From positions 1,736,001-1,800,000 of the forward strand of contig NZ_JACOPF010000001.1 in NCBI RefSeq assembly GCF_014287475.1: a stretch of DNA of 64,000 nucleotides, in the 5' to 3' direction. The notes under the pieces are model-generated. The model was not told the origin of the DNA and ran no database searches. It saw nothing but the letters and a program-made list of their open reading frames with translations. Origin of the DNA: Mediterraneibacter hominis. GTDB taxonomy: Bacteria > Bacillota > Clostridia > Lachnospirales > Lachnospiraceae. This document shows, one piece after another, positions 53,286 through 63,322 of the stretch. How positions within the stretch are numbered: position 1 is the first letter of the stretch; every line of letters begins with the position of its first letter. The translations under genes were made by a program, and so were the position numbers.

Positions 53286-54427
53286 TCAATAGGCTCTTTT
53301 ATGCGTGTTTGAATATTTTCCCGCAAGCTGCCCCTTTGTCCGGTGGTAATGACGATCCGTTCTTATTGGAACCAGATTTTTGATGATGTCTTCATAGATC
53401 TGTTGGAATAGTTTATCCTGTTTTTTAGCGTCTCTTTCCAACAAAATATATATCAGATCATTCTTCAGTATTCCTATGCTTAATGTTCGGTTGATCATCA
53501 TTTTATGTTTCCTGTGTTTCTCTTTTTCGTCCAATTCTGTCACTGCGTCTCGGATGATGTCCTCTGCCAGGTTGCTGATGTAGATCATACTGTAAATATC
53601 CTGCAGCAGTAATGTTGGCTTTGTCCCTGTGAAGTTTTCTATCTGAAGGCAGTCTTTTAGAGTTTCATATGTGGTTTCCATTCCCCATCTCATTTGATAG
53701 AGTTTTGCAATTTGAAAGCGGTCAAAGGTTTTTGATGGAAGATTCGTAATCAGCATTTCTTCCCTCTGCTCCTGTCAAGGCGGCCTGCTCTTTTTTATAA
53801 TCGCTGGATTTCAAACGTACAAGAAACAAAAATCATGCGGATGAATGATACTGTGGATGAGTATCCCATGTCCATAACAACCAAAAAGGGCTGGAATGTA
53901 CCGATAGTTTCCTGCACACGGGCAATCTGTTCTTCTGCAAGGCGCATTTCATCAAACTTACATTTACAGCAGCCGCTCTCCAGGATCATACGGTTCATAA
54001 CATCATAAAGGCAGCCCAAGCCAATGGAAGCCTGCGGTTTTGTATCTTTTCTGCTGGAAATTCCGAATTCTTCCAGAGTTTCTCTGGTAGTTGGGATATT
54101 GAGCCCGGAACTGTCCGCAGCCAGAACTAAATATCCTTGAAAAGCAGAAAATCCCGGTTCCGCATAAAAATTTCTGTTATGATAGTGATAAATTTCATTA
54201 AAGGCTAATGGATTAGATTTCATACGCTGTTTTAGATAACCAGGCTTTGATATCTCTCTTCCCGGATGTGCAGTCTTCATATAATTACGCAGTTCCAGAC
54301 TCAATGTGCTCCCCCTTCGGTTCAGCATGGTAAACAAAAGATCTGTTAAAGGCATTTTTCGGTTTCTTATAAAAGATAACGGGTTTCCATTTCTACAAAA
54401 ATTCTGAAAGTCACCCTGATGGATCAA
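53286..54427 (-). pseudogene. IS4-family transposase relic (frameshift plus internal deletion)
   Basis: The N-terminal part (54427-53795) has LVLAADSSGLNIPTT with the first Asp and PFLVVMDMGYSSTVSFI with the second. At about 53830 the frame shifts: the continuation FLVRLKSSDYKKEQAALTGA is read in another frame. It then jumps to EEMLITNLPSKTFD in a third frame and YQMRWGMETTYETLKDCLQI, the YREK box with the catalytic Glu, ending at 53286. Roughly 50 residues between the last two parts are missing. It cannot make an active transposase. No clear terminal inverted repeats were found. Confidence 0.85.
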
Positions 54428-54680
54428 ACTGATATCACAACAGACCCATTTTTAAGAATTTTTCATAAGATCACCTGTCTTAAAGAACACAGAAAATATC
54501 AGTTATCTATTTTAATTATCCAGCAAGAGTATAGAAAAAAGGAACCTTCTACATTTTAAAATGTAAAAGATTCCTTAAGTTAATGACATTGTGTAAAATA
54601 AAGCTTTACGGGCTCTGACACCACAGGATAAAATCACCCTAAACGAGCCAAGAGGTAAGTACTGGTTTTTATTTTTAATT
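54428..54680. other. non-coding stretch between IS relic and conserved fragment
   Basis: No gene is supported. A hairpin with the palindromic core TACATTTTAAAATGTA lies near 54549-54564, and GGGCTC/GAGCC arms lie at about 54609-54650. The stretch AAGAGGTAAGTACT near 54650 weakly echoes the hsp20 CIRCE flank. Confidence 0.4.
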
Positions 54681-54933
54681 TTATTTCATATCCCCCTCTG
54701 TTTCGCCGTCTGCTGTATCATCTTCTGCTTTTCTTGCTTTGACCTTTTCCGTCAAACAGCCGATAGAGATTATCAATCTCTTCATCCTGCACCACCGTTT
54801 TCTTTTGAGCATCCGCTGGTACGGTATAGTGATACAGGTCTACATACTGTATTTTTGACGCTTTAAACGAAAGATAAATTCTATTTTTTCCTATTTTAAA
54901 ATAGACCTCTAAATCTGGTAAGATTATCTTACA
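54681..54933 (-). pseudogene. unidentified conserved fragment, probably from a mobile element
   Basis: An open reading of about 70 codons with no start codon gives KIILPDLEVYFKIGKNR, IYLSFKASKIQYVDLYHYT, VPADAQKKTVVQDEEID and NLYRLFDGK. At about 54745 a frame change would continue as KVKARKAEDDTADGETEGDM to TAA at 54681; without it the frame ends at 54718. The protein-like composition on both sides of the shift suggests a decayed gene. I do not recognise the family; the setting beside integrase and IS remnants suggests a conjugative or phage element. Confidence 0.4.
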
Positions 54934-54988
54934 TCAGTTTGAAGATTATACAATTTTTACTATGTCCCGTAATATATATTTGATTCTG

Positions 54989-56470
54989 TTACATAGTTTT
55001 TTCCATTCCATAGGTTTCAAACTCTTTAATTACTGCATTACCACCATATGTACGGATTTGAATACGGTTTTGAACATCTTGCGCAAAAATATTATTAGAA
55101 TGATTATTCTGATACTGGTCTGTGAATATTTCCACTGAACTTTTGTCTGAGAAAATATGAATATCTAATTCTTTTTTCCCATTCATTTTGATTGCACTTC
55201 TCGATCTTCCTTTGCTCCATCCATCTGCGTGGTCTCTGTCTATTATAATTTCTGCGTGTTTAAAATCAAACGTACAAATCAATCGTTTTCCGTTTCCGCA
55301 CCGCAGATTCAATTCCATACGTTCTGCATCCGTCTGCTCAAGAATTACCTTCATTTTCATTTCAAAAGAAACTCCATCCCCAGCAGATAATTCTTTACCT
55401 TCCGGCGAAACAACCAACTGTTCTTTTTTCGCGCCATCTGCCCTAAGCATGTGCAATTCCTCGATCGGTATAAACTGTAGAGTATAATCTCCCATAAGAC
55501 GTACTTCTCTCGGAATACTATAGAAACCGCACCATCCTTCTTTATAGGTAGGTCCCCAATCCTTCCAAGAGGACATCCATTCCCACTCATTCGCCCATCC
55601 GATCATGACTCTTCTTCCATCCTCTGTAAGGAAAGACTGTGGTGCATAATAGTCAAGTCCCCAATCAATTTCCCCTACTGTGTGATAAATAAATTTTCCT
55701 GTATGATATTCGAAATCTCCTACAAAATATATTGCTGTATGCTCGCCCGCACCCATTGGAGAAACTGTCAGTACATATTTATCTCCCAACTGATAAAAAT
55801 CTGGACATTCCCACATAAAGCCCCATTCTCCTCTGCTTTCCGCTAGTACGTTAACATACTCCCAGTGAAACATATCCTTAGACCGATACAGAAGCACCTG
55901 CGCCTTGTTTTCCCTGCTGGCCCCACATACCATATAATAAGTGTCTTCATGTTTCCACACCTTAGGATCTCTGAATTGAGAACTTGGTATGCCTTGCGGA
56001 GCTTTCAGGACAGGATTCCCATCATATTTTTCAAAATGAATCCCATCTTCACTGTATGCAATACACTGCGTCTGCTCATTGCCGTTTCCATGATTTGCAG
56101 CTCCTGTATAAATTAAAAATAATTTTCCCTCATGTTCAATAGCGCTTCCCGAAAAGCACCCACCTCTTATATAATCATCATATGGTTCACTAGGGGCTAA
56201 AGCCAAAGGAAGAAATCGCCAATGAACCATATCCTCACTGACAGCATGTCCCCAATGGATATAATCCCAAAATCCATAATATGGATTATACTGATAAAAA
56301 AGATGATATTTCCCACGAAAATATATCAGTCCATTGGGATCATTAAGCCATCCTGTCTGTGGCATGAAATGGTAATACTGTCGCATCGCTCCCATCTTTA
56401 CCTGTTCTTTCTTCTTATCTATTTCCTTTTGCGCCCTTCTGATATTTTCCAACATTAATTCTCTTGACAT
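54989..56470 (-). CDS. glycoside hydrolase family 32 (sucrose-6-phosphate hydrolase / beta-fructosidase)
   Basis: The 493-residue protein has the three GH32 motifs: nucleophile Asp44 in GWLNDPNG, the transition-state Asp in FRDPKVW and acid/base Glu in MWECPDFY, then a C-terminal beta-sandwich (SVEIFTDQYQ). There is no signal peptide, so it is cytoplasmic. The ATG at 56470 is chosen because GGAGG is five bases upstream; a GTG at 56482 overlaps that site. It is last in an operon with a CUT1 importer and GH116, so imported beta-fructosides, not PTS-made sucrose 6-phosphate, are its likely substrate. Confidence 0.94.
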   Translation of the reverse strand: MSRELMLENIRRAQKEIDKKKEQVKMGAMRQYYHFMPQTGWLNDPNGLIYFRGKYHLFYQYNPYYGFWDYIHWGHAVSEDMVHWRFLPLALAPSEPYDDYIRGGCFSGSAIEHEGKLFLIYTGAANHGNGNEQTQCIAYSEDGIHFEKYDGNPVLKAPQGIPSSQFRDPKVWKHEDTYYMVCGASRENKAQVLLYRSKDMFHWEYVNVLAESRGEWGFMWECPDFYQLGDKYVLTVSPMGAGEHTAIYFVGDFEYHTGKFIYHTVGEIDWGLDYYAPQSFLTEDGRRVMIGWANEWEWMSSWKDWGPTYKEGWCGFYSIPREVRLMGDYTLQFIPIEELHMLRADGAKKEQLVVSPEGKELSAGDGVSFEMKMKVILEQTDAERMELNLRCGNGKRLICTFDFKHAEIIIDRDHADGWSKGRSRSAIKMNGKKELDIHIFSDKSSVEIFTDQYQNNHSNNIFAQDVQNRIQIRTYGGNAVIKEFETYGMEKTM

Positions 56471-56512
56471 ATGTTCCTCCACACGTGCTTTCTGGCTTTT
56501 ATACTCAAAATA

Positions 56513-57355
56513 TCATCCCTTTACAGCCCCTGATGTCATCCCACTGATAATATATTTTTGCAGAAATATATAGAAAATCAGCTCCGGCAGCATAATAAGC
56601 AGACTCGCTGCTATAATTGCGCTGTAATCCATTGAATACTGTCCTTTAAACATAGAAGTCATCAATGAAACCGTATTCAGCCGGCTGTCCTGTATAAAAG
56701 TAGAAGCAAAAGGAAATTCATTATATATGTATACTGCATTAAAAATAATAATTGTTACAAATGTTGGTTTCATAACAGGAATTACTACTCTGGTACATAT
56801 TTTAAAGAGATTGCATCCATCAATCAGTGCAGCTTCCTCTAATTCCCCAGGAATTTCTCTTAAAAACCCGGTAAACAACAGTGTATTAAAAGAAATGTTA
56901 ACGGCAATATACGGTATGATCAATCCTAATCTCGTTCCTAATATTCCCATTGCAGAATCAATACGGTAAACAGGGAATATCAGTACGTATATCGGAATCG
57001 CTATACCTGCCAAAAAGAAGAGATAGATATGTTCCGCTGTCTGCTCTTTTTTAAAAGTAAGTCTTGCAATAGCAAAAGAACTCATAAAAGTAATCACAAT
57101 GCTGAAAAATGTACTAACAAGTACCAAGAGCAGAGTATTAAAATACATACTTCCAAAGTCGATCGTCTCTAACGCTCTTACATAATTTTCAAAATCCCAT
57201 GATACAGGAAATGATAGCGGCGTGTTCACAATTTCGTTATTTGTTTTAAAAGAAAGCAGAACTGCCCATATGATAGGAATCAACAGAATAAGTGCAAGAG
57301 CTGCGACAAATATGTAAAAAACAACTTTTTTTATCAATCTTCTTTTTCTTGTCAT
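56513..57355 (-). CDS. CUT1 carbohydrate ABC transporter permease, MalG type (GH32 locus)
   Basis: The 280-residue protein has about six helices, the EAA loop EEAALIDGCNLFKICTRVVI and the ending ISGMTSGAVKG. It overlaps the MalF-type gene by four bases and lies 42 bases before GH32. As in region 1, no ATPase gene is present, implying a shared MsmX/MsmK-type ATPase. Confidence 0.93.
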   Translation of the reverse strand: MTRKRRLIKKVVFYIFVAALALILLIPIIWAVLLSFKTNNEIVNTPLSFPVSWDFENYVRALETIDFGSMYFNTLLLVLVSTFFSIVITFMSSFAIARLTFKKEQTAEHIYLFFLAGIAIPIYVLIFPVYRIDSAMGILGTRLGLIIPYIAVNISFNTLLFTGFLREIPGELEEAALIDGCNLFKICTRVVIPVMKPTFVTIIIFNAVYIYNEFPFASTFIQDSRLNTVSLMTSMFKGQYSMDYSAIIAASLLIMLPELIFYIFLQKYIISGMTSGAVKG

Positions 57356-58233
57356 GATTCTCTCCTTTTCTTTTTCGTTGTGATTCTAATATAGGCAAAC
57401 GAACCCGTAATAGAAAGTACAAGTATCGCGACAGCGATAGCCATGCCATATCCATACTTTCTCGAACTAAACACGGTAAAATACATGTAAGATGTAAGAA
57501 GTTCCGACTGATGCGCTGGACCTCCTCCCGTCATCTGATATACTAATTCATATATTTTGAATACTCCGGTTATAATCAAAACAATATTAATAATAAATGT
57601 CTCTTTCAACATAGGGATTGTCACATAAAATAATCTTTGCAACACATTCGCTCCGTCCATTGCACAGGCTTCGTATATATCTCCCGGAATCGTTTTTATC
57701 CCTGAAAGAAAGATTGTTGCATGAAAGCCCATGACCTGCCATGTAAATACTATAGCAAGCGCCAGAGGCGACCATTTTGTCCCCCCGATCCATTCAATAG
57801 CCAGTGCATCCAACCCTATATTTCGGAGGATATTATTGATCAGTCCGTACTGTGGATTCATAATATATCCCCATATGATACCGATAATAATGGGGGCTAT
57901 GATATAAGGCGCGAATACGACCATTTTAAAAAATGCATTTCCTCTAAAAGCCCTATTCATCAACATAGCTGTTAAAAATGAACCCACAAGAAGAAATACG
58001 AGACTGCACACCAGAACAATACATGTATTTCTTAAAGCAATCAAAAACAATTCATCCCCAAACATCCGTATATAGTTGTCAAAACCTTTAAATTCTGCTT
58101 TTCCCATACCGCTGTAGTCTGTAAAACTATAGTAAACTGCAACCAATACAGGAATGATAATAAACACTATATATACAAGTAATGTTGGAATCAGCATAAC
58201 TGCTTTTGCTTTTTTTGTACTCACCCAATGCAT
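57352..58233 (-). CDS. CUT1 carbohydrate ABC transporter permease, MalF type (GH32 locus)
   Basis: The 293-residue protein starts MHWVSTKKAKAVMLIPTLLV and has about six helices with the EAA loop YEACAMDGANVLQRLFYVTI. The ATG at 58233 follows GGAGG by five bases; the TTG four codons earlier overlaps that site. It pairs with the permease starting at 57355. Confidence 0.93.
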   Translation of the reverse strand: MHWVSTKKAKAVMLIPTLLVYIVFIIIPVLVAVYYSFTDYSGMGKAEFKGFDNYIRMFGDELFLIALRNTCIVLVCSLVFLLVGSFLTAMLMNRAFRGNAFFKMVVFAPYIIAPIIIGIIWGYIMNPQYGLINNILRNIGLDALAIEWIGGTKWSPLALAIVFTWQVMGFHATIFLSGIKTIPGDIYEACAMDGANVLQRLFYVTIPMLKETFIINIVLIITGVFKIYELVYQMTGGGPAHQSELLTSYMYFTVFSSRKYGYGMAIAVAILVLSITGSFAYIRITTKKKRRES

Positions 58234-58275
58234 AATATCCTCCAAATTTTGTATAAATCTAAGATCTGTTTTCTT

Positions 58276-59586
58276 TTACCGCTCTGCACTGTGCAGATCT
58301 TCTACATAATCTGCGGCCTCCTCAGGTGTATATACTCCTGTCATAATACCAAATGTTGCGTCAAAGTATCCATAAGCTACAGTAGAAGATAAAGAATTAA
58401 AGGGTTCACGAACAGCTTCCCAATCATCATTTAAAGCCTGTATCATCGCTGCCAGTACCGGATGCTCTTCTGAATTTACTTCGCCTTCATACTGAGAGCA
58501 AGGCAGAGCTGCTGTATCTTCGGCAATGATTTTTGTTCCTTCTTCTCCATAATAAAATTGCCAGAACTGCATAATTGCATCCAATAGTTCTTTATCCTCT
58601 GCCGCTTTCGCAGAAACCACATATACTCCGCCTGACGCTTTTATCCCGATTTGCTGCGGATACTCACTGTCTGTAAAAGTCGGACCCCAGAAAAAGCCAA
58701 TATCCTGTGCTATATCACTAGCTTCAAAATCTCCAATATCCCATGCACCAGAATTAAACATAGCTGCTTGTCCGCCAAGGAATTGCTCTTTTGCTTCAAA
58801 ATACCCCATATTTGCAATGTTTTCTGTAAAGGTTTTATTATCCCGCATTTCTTCTACCTTTTCAAAATAATGTATAAAATCTTCATTATTCCAAGAAATA
58901 CTTCCGTCATTCAACCCTTCCAATTTTTCAAAGAATCCGTAACGTGCCAGCATAGTTTCAAAAGCCCATATACTGTAATTATCCTGTGCCCCTACCGTAA
59001 GCGGCACAATACCCGCAGCATTTAATTTATTGACAGCCTCTGTAAATTCTTCGTAAGTCTCGGGTGCTTCTTCAATTCCGGCTTTTTCAAAAAGTGCTTT
59101 ATTATAGAAAAAACCAGCCATCATCACTTCGCTCGGAAGTCCAAAGTCTCTTTCGTCAACCGTACAGGAATTAACCAATCCGGATAACAGGCTTTCATTA
59201 ATCCCATATTCATCCAACGCTTCTGTCATATCATATAAGTATCCGTTTTGTGCAAATTCTTTCGCCGGAGCCTGTTCAAGCCAAAAAATATCCGGTAATT
59301 TATTTTCATCTGCTAATAGTGTCATTTGTTTGTTATGCTCAGATACTTCCTTTCCGCTTATATCAATTTTGATATTTGGATGTTGTTGTTCAAATGCTTC
59401 AATAATTTTCATCATATGAGGTTCTTGTTCTTCAATATTTGCTACATGCTCTGCAAATTCGATCGTAATCGTATCTTCATTTCCCGAGCGCTCGTCTTTC
59501 CCACTTGTTCCGCATCCTGTCATAGAAACTGTCAAGACTCCTGCCGCTACAACTGCTGTCACTTTTTCCCATACTTTTTTCTTCAT
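58276..59586 (-). CDS. extracellular sugar-binding lipoprotein (GH32 locus)
   Basis: The 436-residue precursor has a signal peptide and lipobox SMTGCGTS (lipid Cys about 25). SBP features are HPNIKIDISGKEVSEHNKQM, LPDIFWLEQAPAKEFAQNGY and GGQAAMFNSGAWDIGDF. The ATG at 59586 has AGGAGG six bases upstream; an ATG two codons earlier touches the ribosome site. It lies 12 bases after the GH116 gene and feeds the two permeases. Confidence 0.94.
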   Translation of the reverse strand: MKKKVWEKVTAVVAAGVLTVSMTGCGTSGKDERSGNEDTITIEFAEHVANIEEQEPHMMKIIEAFEQQHPNIKIDISGKEVSEHNKQMTLLADENKLPDIFWLEQAPAKEFAQNGYLYDMTEALDEYGINESLLSGLVNSCTVDERDFGLPSEVMMAGFFYNKALFEKAGIEEAPETYEEFTEAVNKLNAAGIVPLTVGAQDNYSIWAFETMLARYGFFEKLEGLNDGSISWNNEDFIHYFEKVEEMRDNKTFTENIANMGYFEAKEQFLGGQAAMFNSGAWDIGDFEASDIAQDIGFFWGPTFTDSEYPQQIGIKASGGVYVVSAKAAEDKELLDAIMQFWQFYYGEEGTKIIAEDTAALPCSQYEGEVNSEEHPVLAAMIQALNDDWEAVREPFNSLSSTVAYGYFDATFGIMTGVYTPEEAADYVEDLHSAER

Positions 59587-59598
59587 AATCATCCTCCT

Positions 59599-62064
59599 TT
59601 AATCATCTAACTGAATTTCATCTAAAGTACCATATAATACATCATACTTCTTCACCCACTTTCCCTCCTGCTTTTCTTGTCTATATACTCCCCATGCATT
59701 TCCGCAGATAAAAAAGCTGGACATATTTTCTTCTATTACAGGGTGTATAGATAGCGTTTTCTTATACATGTCACTCTTTTGTCCCAGCAACGCCTGTAAA
59801 ATCCCCCAACTTGCCATTGCTCTGCAATAATGATGTCCGGATTCGATTTCACTAAACGGATTTCTCTTGTACCCATCGTACCTATCCCGGATAGATTTTA
59901 CGATCGTCAGTCCTTCTTCTACACAGCCCAGATAGATCAAATTCGCTGCCACCGAATATTCTACACCTGTCCACACCTCACCGGCATATGATAGGGGAAA
60001 TTTAGGTCTCCCGCCTTTTGGCCATGTTGCAATTACCATACCTTTTTCATCATTGATCGCATAAGCACGATGTACACTATCCGTATGATAAAAATCTGTT
60101 TTATAGTTGTACTTAAATACCGATTTCATAGCTGTTTTCATATGATCTTTCGGTAGTACTTCTCCTATCCCTGACATATATGCCAAGAACTGTCCCAACA
60201 ATTGATCTGACAGACATCCTTTTCCAAACTGATATTTATATCTATCCACATCCTCCAAAATCTGTTCATAATATTCACCGTTAAACAAAAGCTCATCCGC
60301 CAATTGGGCGGCTTTCTTATACAGCTGTCCGTAAGTCTTTTCATGTTCTTGATCACCCAAAACAGCTGCCATCTTTTCACAGCACTTTAAAGCTGCAAGA
60401 AATATACCGTCCGTCATCGGATTTAAACCGTAAAACTCAATATCGTAAGTGGTATTCTGCTGTCCGTCTAGCACACCATCTCCGTCTGTATCCCACTGTT
60501 TTATCGCATAATCTATTGCCTGCACTGCTTTTCCCCATATTGCTTTTAAAAATTTCAAATCTCCGGAATTTTTAAAATCACGGTAAATACGTACAATGCT
60601 TCCTAACTGCCCGTCACACGCCGGCACCATCTCATAACGTTTCTGTCCAAATACAGAAAACATTCTTGTAGACATACACCCATTTTCATCTGTTTCCTGC
60701 AAAAATTCTACATTACGCATCGTTTTTTCCAATTCCGGAAACAAAAAAGCAACCGTCTGTTCATAATTCCATACATGCGGGACACTACCGTATCCACACC
60801 CGATATCGTCTCGAATTCCTTCAAATCCTCCAAAAGTCCCATCTTCCAGCCTAAAACAGAGATTACTTCTTAAATTTGTAATGTTCGCTGTTAAAGCATC
60901 GATCACATAGTAAGGCAGCGTTGTCTGATGAAACATTGCATTAGCAAAATCTCTGCTGCCCTTTTCCAATCTGGACATTTCCGCATAGATATACTCTCCC
61001 ACTTCCCATGCGTCGGAAAACTGTGTTGCATAATAATTCTTTACAATTCCGTATTTCCCATTTTTAAAATTTTCATAATCTTCATCAAATTCGATCCATG
61101 CCTTTACACGATTCGGGAAATACCACGTGATAACAAACTCAAATGTTTTCTCTTGTTGAGGAGCAAGCGTACAATAAGAACCGATGGAGCCGATTTTTTC
61201 TCTTCTTTTCAAAAAACTGAAATTATGGAATTGAGCAAACTCGCAACCGACACTGTCTGAAATCGTTTCTTTCTCCAACCGTCCGTCTTCCGTAAAGTCA
61301 TCCCAAAAATCCTGAAGTCCATCAACCCACTCTCCATCAAACCATTGCGTTTTATAAGTCACATTCTCCCCGGTAGTCATGATCGCCATGTTTCCATATC
61401 TAAGATGTGTCTCTTCTAAATGTTCCGGTTCATAGTAAAGTCCTTTGATATTTCCTGTTTCACGGTATGTATTTTTCACGCTATCTGCCAACTTCAAATT
61501 TTCGATAACATCGTATCCCTCAAATCCGGAAGCATTGGGAAGTGTCCCTACCAAACTTACTTCTGTAGGATGATCCGATGTGTTTTTGATATGATATCTG
61601 ATTATAGCCCCCGGAATACCAGAATCATTTTCATTCAACGGTATAAACGGTGTAAAAGCTTCCATACTCACCTGCACCGGCAATTCCGAATCAAAGAACC
61701 TCACATTAGCGAACGGATACTCACATATCATTTCCGAGTCTTCCATTCTTGGAAGATTCACCAACTCTGCCTGCAAATAACCGTGCGAACTTGTATAAGG
61801 AGGCAAAAGTCTTGCTTCTAATATTTTAGATATCGGTTTCTCCAAACTTTTATTTTCCGCTCGGATAGCAAAAAATGATAATGGAAATTTTGTGTTTTTA
61901 GCAGGCCAGTTAAAAATTTCCCAATCCAAAAATTTTCCTCTTGTATTTACAGAAAAATTACCTGTTCCGATTCCTCCCAAAAGGAAACGCACTTCAGATG
62001 CATCTCGTTTGTAAACACGTGGAGTTCTGTCGTATAGTTCTTTTTTTGAGAATATTTTATCCAT
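59599..62064 (-). CDS. glycoside hydrolase family 116-type enzyme
   Basis: The 821-residue protein has an N-terminal beta domain (FLLGGIGTGNFSVNTRGKFL, DWEIFNWPA) and an alpha/alpha-barrel with GTFGGFEGIRDDIGCGYGSV, VWNYEQTVAFLFPELEKTMR, DTDGDGVLDGQQNTTYDIEF and YGLNPMTDGIFLAALK, as in GBA2/beta-glucosidase GH116 enzymes. Retaining beta-glucosidase, beta-xylosidase and N-acetylglucosaminidase activities are known in the family. Without a signal peptide it is cytoplasmic. It is first in the operon, under two LacI operators. Confidence 0.85.
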   Translation of the reverse strand: MDKIFSKKELYDRTPRVYKRDASEVRFLLGGIGTGNFSVNTRGKFLDWEIFNWPAKNTKFPLSFFAIRAENKSLEKPISKILEARLLPPYTSSHGYLQAELVNLPRMEDSEMICEYPFANVRFFDSELPVQVSMEAFTPFIPLNENDSGIPGAIIRYHIKNTSDHPTEVSLVGTLPNASGFEGYDVIENLKLADSVKNTYRETGNIKGLYYEPEHLEETHLRYGNMAIMTTGENVTYKTQWFDGEWVDGLQDFWDDFTEDGRLEKETISDSVGCEFAQFHNFSFLKRREKIGSIGSYCTLAPQQEKTFEFVITWYFPNRVKAWIEFDEDYENFKNGKYGIVKNYYATQFSDAWEVGEYIYAEMSRLEKGSRDFANAMFHQTTLPYYVIDALTANITNLRSNLCFRLEDGTFGGFEGIRDDIGCGYGSVPHVWNYEQTVAFLFPELEKTMRNVEFLQETDENGCMSTRMFSVFGQKRYEMVPACDGQLGSIVRIYRDFKNSGDLKFLKAIWGKAVQAIDYAIKQWDTDGDGVLDGQQNTTYDIEFYGLNPMTDGIFLAALKCCEKMAAVLGDQEHEKTYGQLYKKAAQLADELLFNGEYYEQILEDVDRYKYQFGKGCLSDQLLGQFLAYMSGIGEVLPKDHMKTAMKSVFKYNYKTDFYHTDSVHRAYAINDEKGMVIATWPKGGRPKFPLSYAGEVWTGVEYSVAANLIYLGCVEEGLTIVKSIRDRYDGYKRNPFSEIESGHHYCRAMASWGILQALLGQKSDMYKKTLSIHPVIEENMSSFFICGNAWGVYRQEKQEGKWVKKYDVLYGTLDEIQLDD

Positions 62065-62084
62065 TTTTCATCCTCCTTTTTGAC

Positions 62085-62100
62085 ATGGAACCCGTTCCAT
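62085..62100. promoter_or_regulatory. LacI-type operator ATGGAACCCGTTCCAT
   Basis: A perfect inverted repeat (ATGGAAC-CC-GTTCCAT) lies 21 bases before the GH116 start. A longer relative lies 55 bases away at 62135-62160. Confidence 0.8.
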
Positions 62101-62134
62101 ATACTTTAAAAAAATAAAAGCATTCTCTTTTTCT

Positions 62135-62160
62135 AATATATGGAACGGGTTCCATATATT
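62135..62160. promoter_or_regulatory. LacI-type operator, 26-base palindrome
   Basis: Twelve-base arms AATATATGGAAC and GTTCCATATATT are perfect inverted copies around GG. It shares the TGGAAC/GTTCCA core with 62085-62100; the centres are 55 bases apart, about five DNA turns. Confidence 0.85.
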
Positions 62161-62305
62161 AGAAAAGAAATTAGAGAGTTTTCTCTCTTGATAATTTAAT
62201 TATATCCTCTTTATACCATATGTCAATGCTAATTTTCCATTTCGGATTCACATTGTATAATATGTCAGATTTGTTCCAGTTTTTTTGTGCAATTCGCCAT
62301 GTATC

Positions 62306-63289
62306 TTATATAAGAGTCGTTTTCCCTTTTCTTATTTCTACATCTAACATAATCTGCTTATTTACATAAGATGTTCCACTGATCAGATCACATATCAAAT
62401 TCACGGATTCTTTTGCCAATTTTTCTATCGGCTGAACCACTGCTGTCATTTTCGGCTCTACCATTTCTGTAATATACGTTCCGTCATAGGCTACAAATTT
62501 AACTTCTTGAGGCACCTTCCTATTTCTTCGAATCGTCTCGTTCATACATTCGATCGCAAGTCTGTCCACTGCAAACACCCCGTCAAATTCTATATCTTTT
62601 GAAAAAACATCCTGCACTACTTCCACATAGTATTCGGAATCAAACCGATTCCTTTCCAACTCATAGGAATGTATCCGGATATGGTTCTTCTGCGCTATAC
62701 GTTCAAATTCAAAATGTCTCTCATGATAAGGAGATTCCACTTCTGTCGCGCCTTTAAAATGTAAAATCTTCGTACACCCGTTTTTTATCAAGATCTGCGC
62801 TGCCAGACGTCCGCCATTTCTATGGTCCGCTGTTACCACGGGAATATGCTCCCCCAAATATCGGTCTAACGCTACGATAGGTTTTTGTATCTTCTTATAT
62901 TCTTCCACATCTAAAGAATGAACACCCGTAATAACCCCATCTACAATATGCCTGTTAAGCATATCTAAATATTCCATTTCGGCATTGACTTCTTTTACGG
63001 TATTGCACAACATCATTTTAAAACCGGCATGATACAGTTCACTTTCCACATAGTCCACAAACTCTGCAAAAAATGGATTCAGAACATTCGGCACTAAAAC
63101 CGCGATAATCCCTGTCTTTTTATGATAAAGATTTCTTGCAAGTTCATTCGGAGTATAGTTCAATTCCTTCATAACCCGTTCAATCTTGTTTCTGGTTTCA
63201 GCAGATACATAGCCGCTCCCATTTAATAATCTGGATACTGTTCCTACTCCCACATGGGCTCTTTTTGCCACATCTTTAATGCTCGCCAC
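62306..63289 (-). CDS. LacI family regulator of the GH32/GH116 locus
   Basis: The 327-residue protein starts (GTG) VASIKDVAKRAHVGVGTVSR with LLNGSGYVSAETRNKI, and has an effector domain with IIAVLVPNVLNPFFAEFVDY, DGVFAVDRLAIECMNETI and VKFVAYDGTYITEM. GTG at 63289 is chosen because AAAAGGAGAGG lies upstream; the longer in-frame start at 63349 covers the promoter. It is upstream of GH116 on the same strand and should read the palindromes at 62085-62160. Confidence 0.92.
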   Translation of the reverse strand: MASIKDVAKRAHVGVGTVSRLLNGSGYVSAETRNKIERVMKELNYTPNELARNLYHKKTGIIAVLVPNVLNPFFAEFVDYVESELYHAGFKMMLCNTVKEVNAEMEYLDMLNRHIVDGVITGVHSLDVEEYKKIQKPIVALDRYLGEHIPVVTADHRNGGRLAAQILIKNGCTKILHFKGATEVESPYHERHFEFERIAQKNHIRIHSYELERNRFDSEYYVEVVQDVFSKDIEFDGVFAVDRLAIECMNETIRRNRKVPQEVKFVAYDGTYITEMVEPKMTAVVQPIEKLAKESVNLICDLISGTSYVNKQIMLDVEIRKGKTTLI

Positions 63290-63322
63290 ATATATCCTCT
63301 CCTTTTTATGGCATATTTTTAC

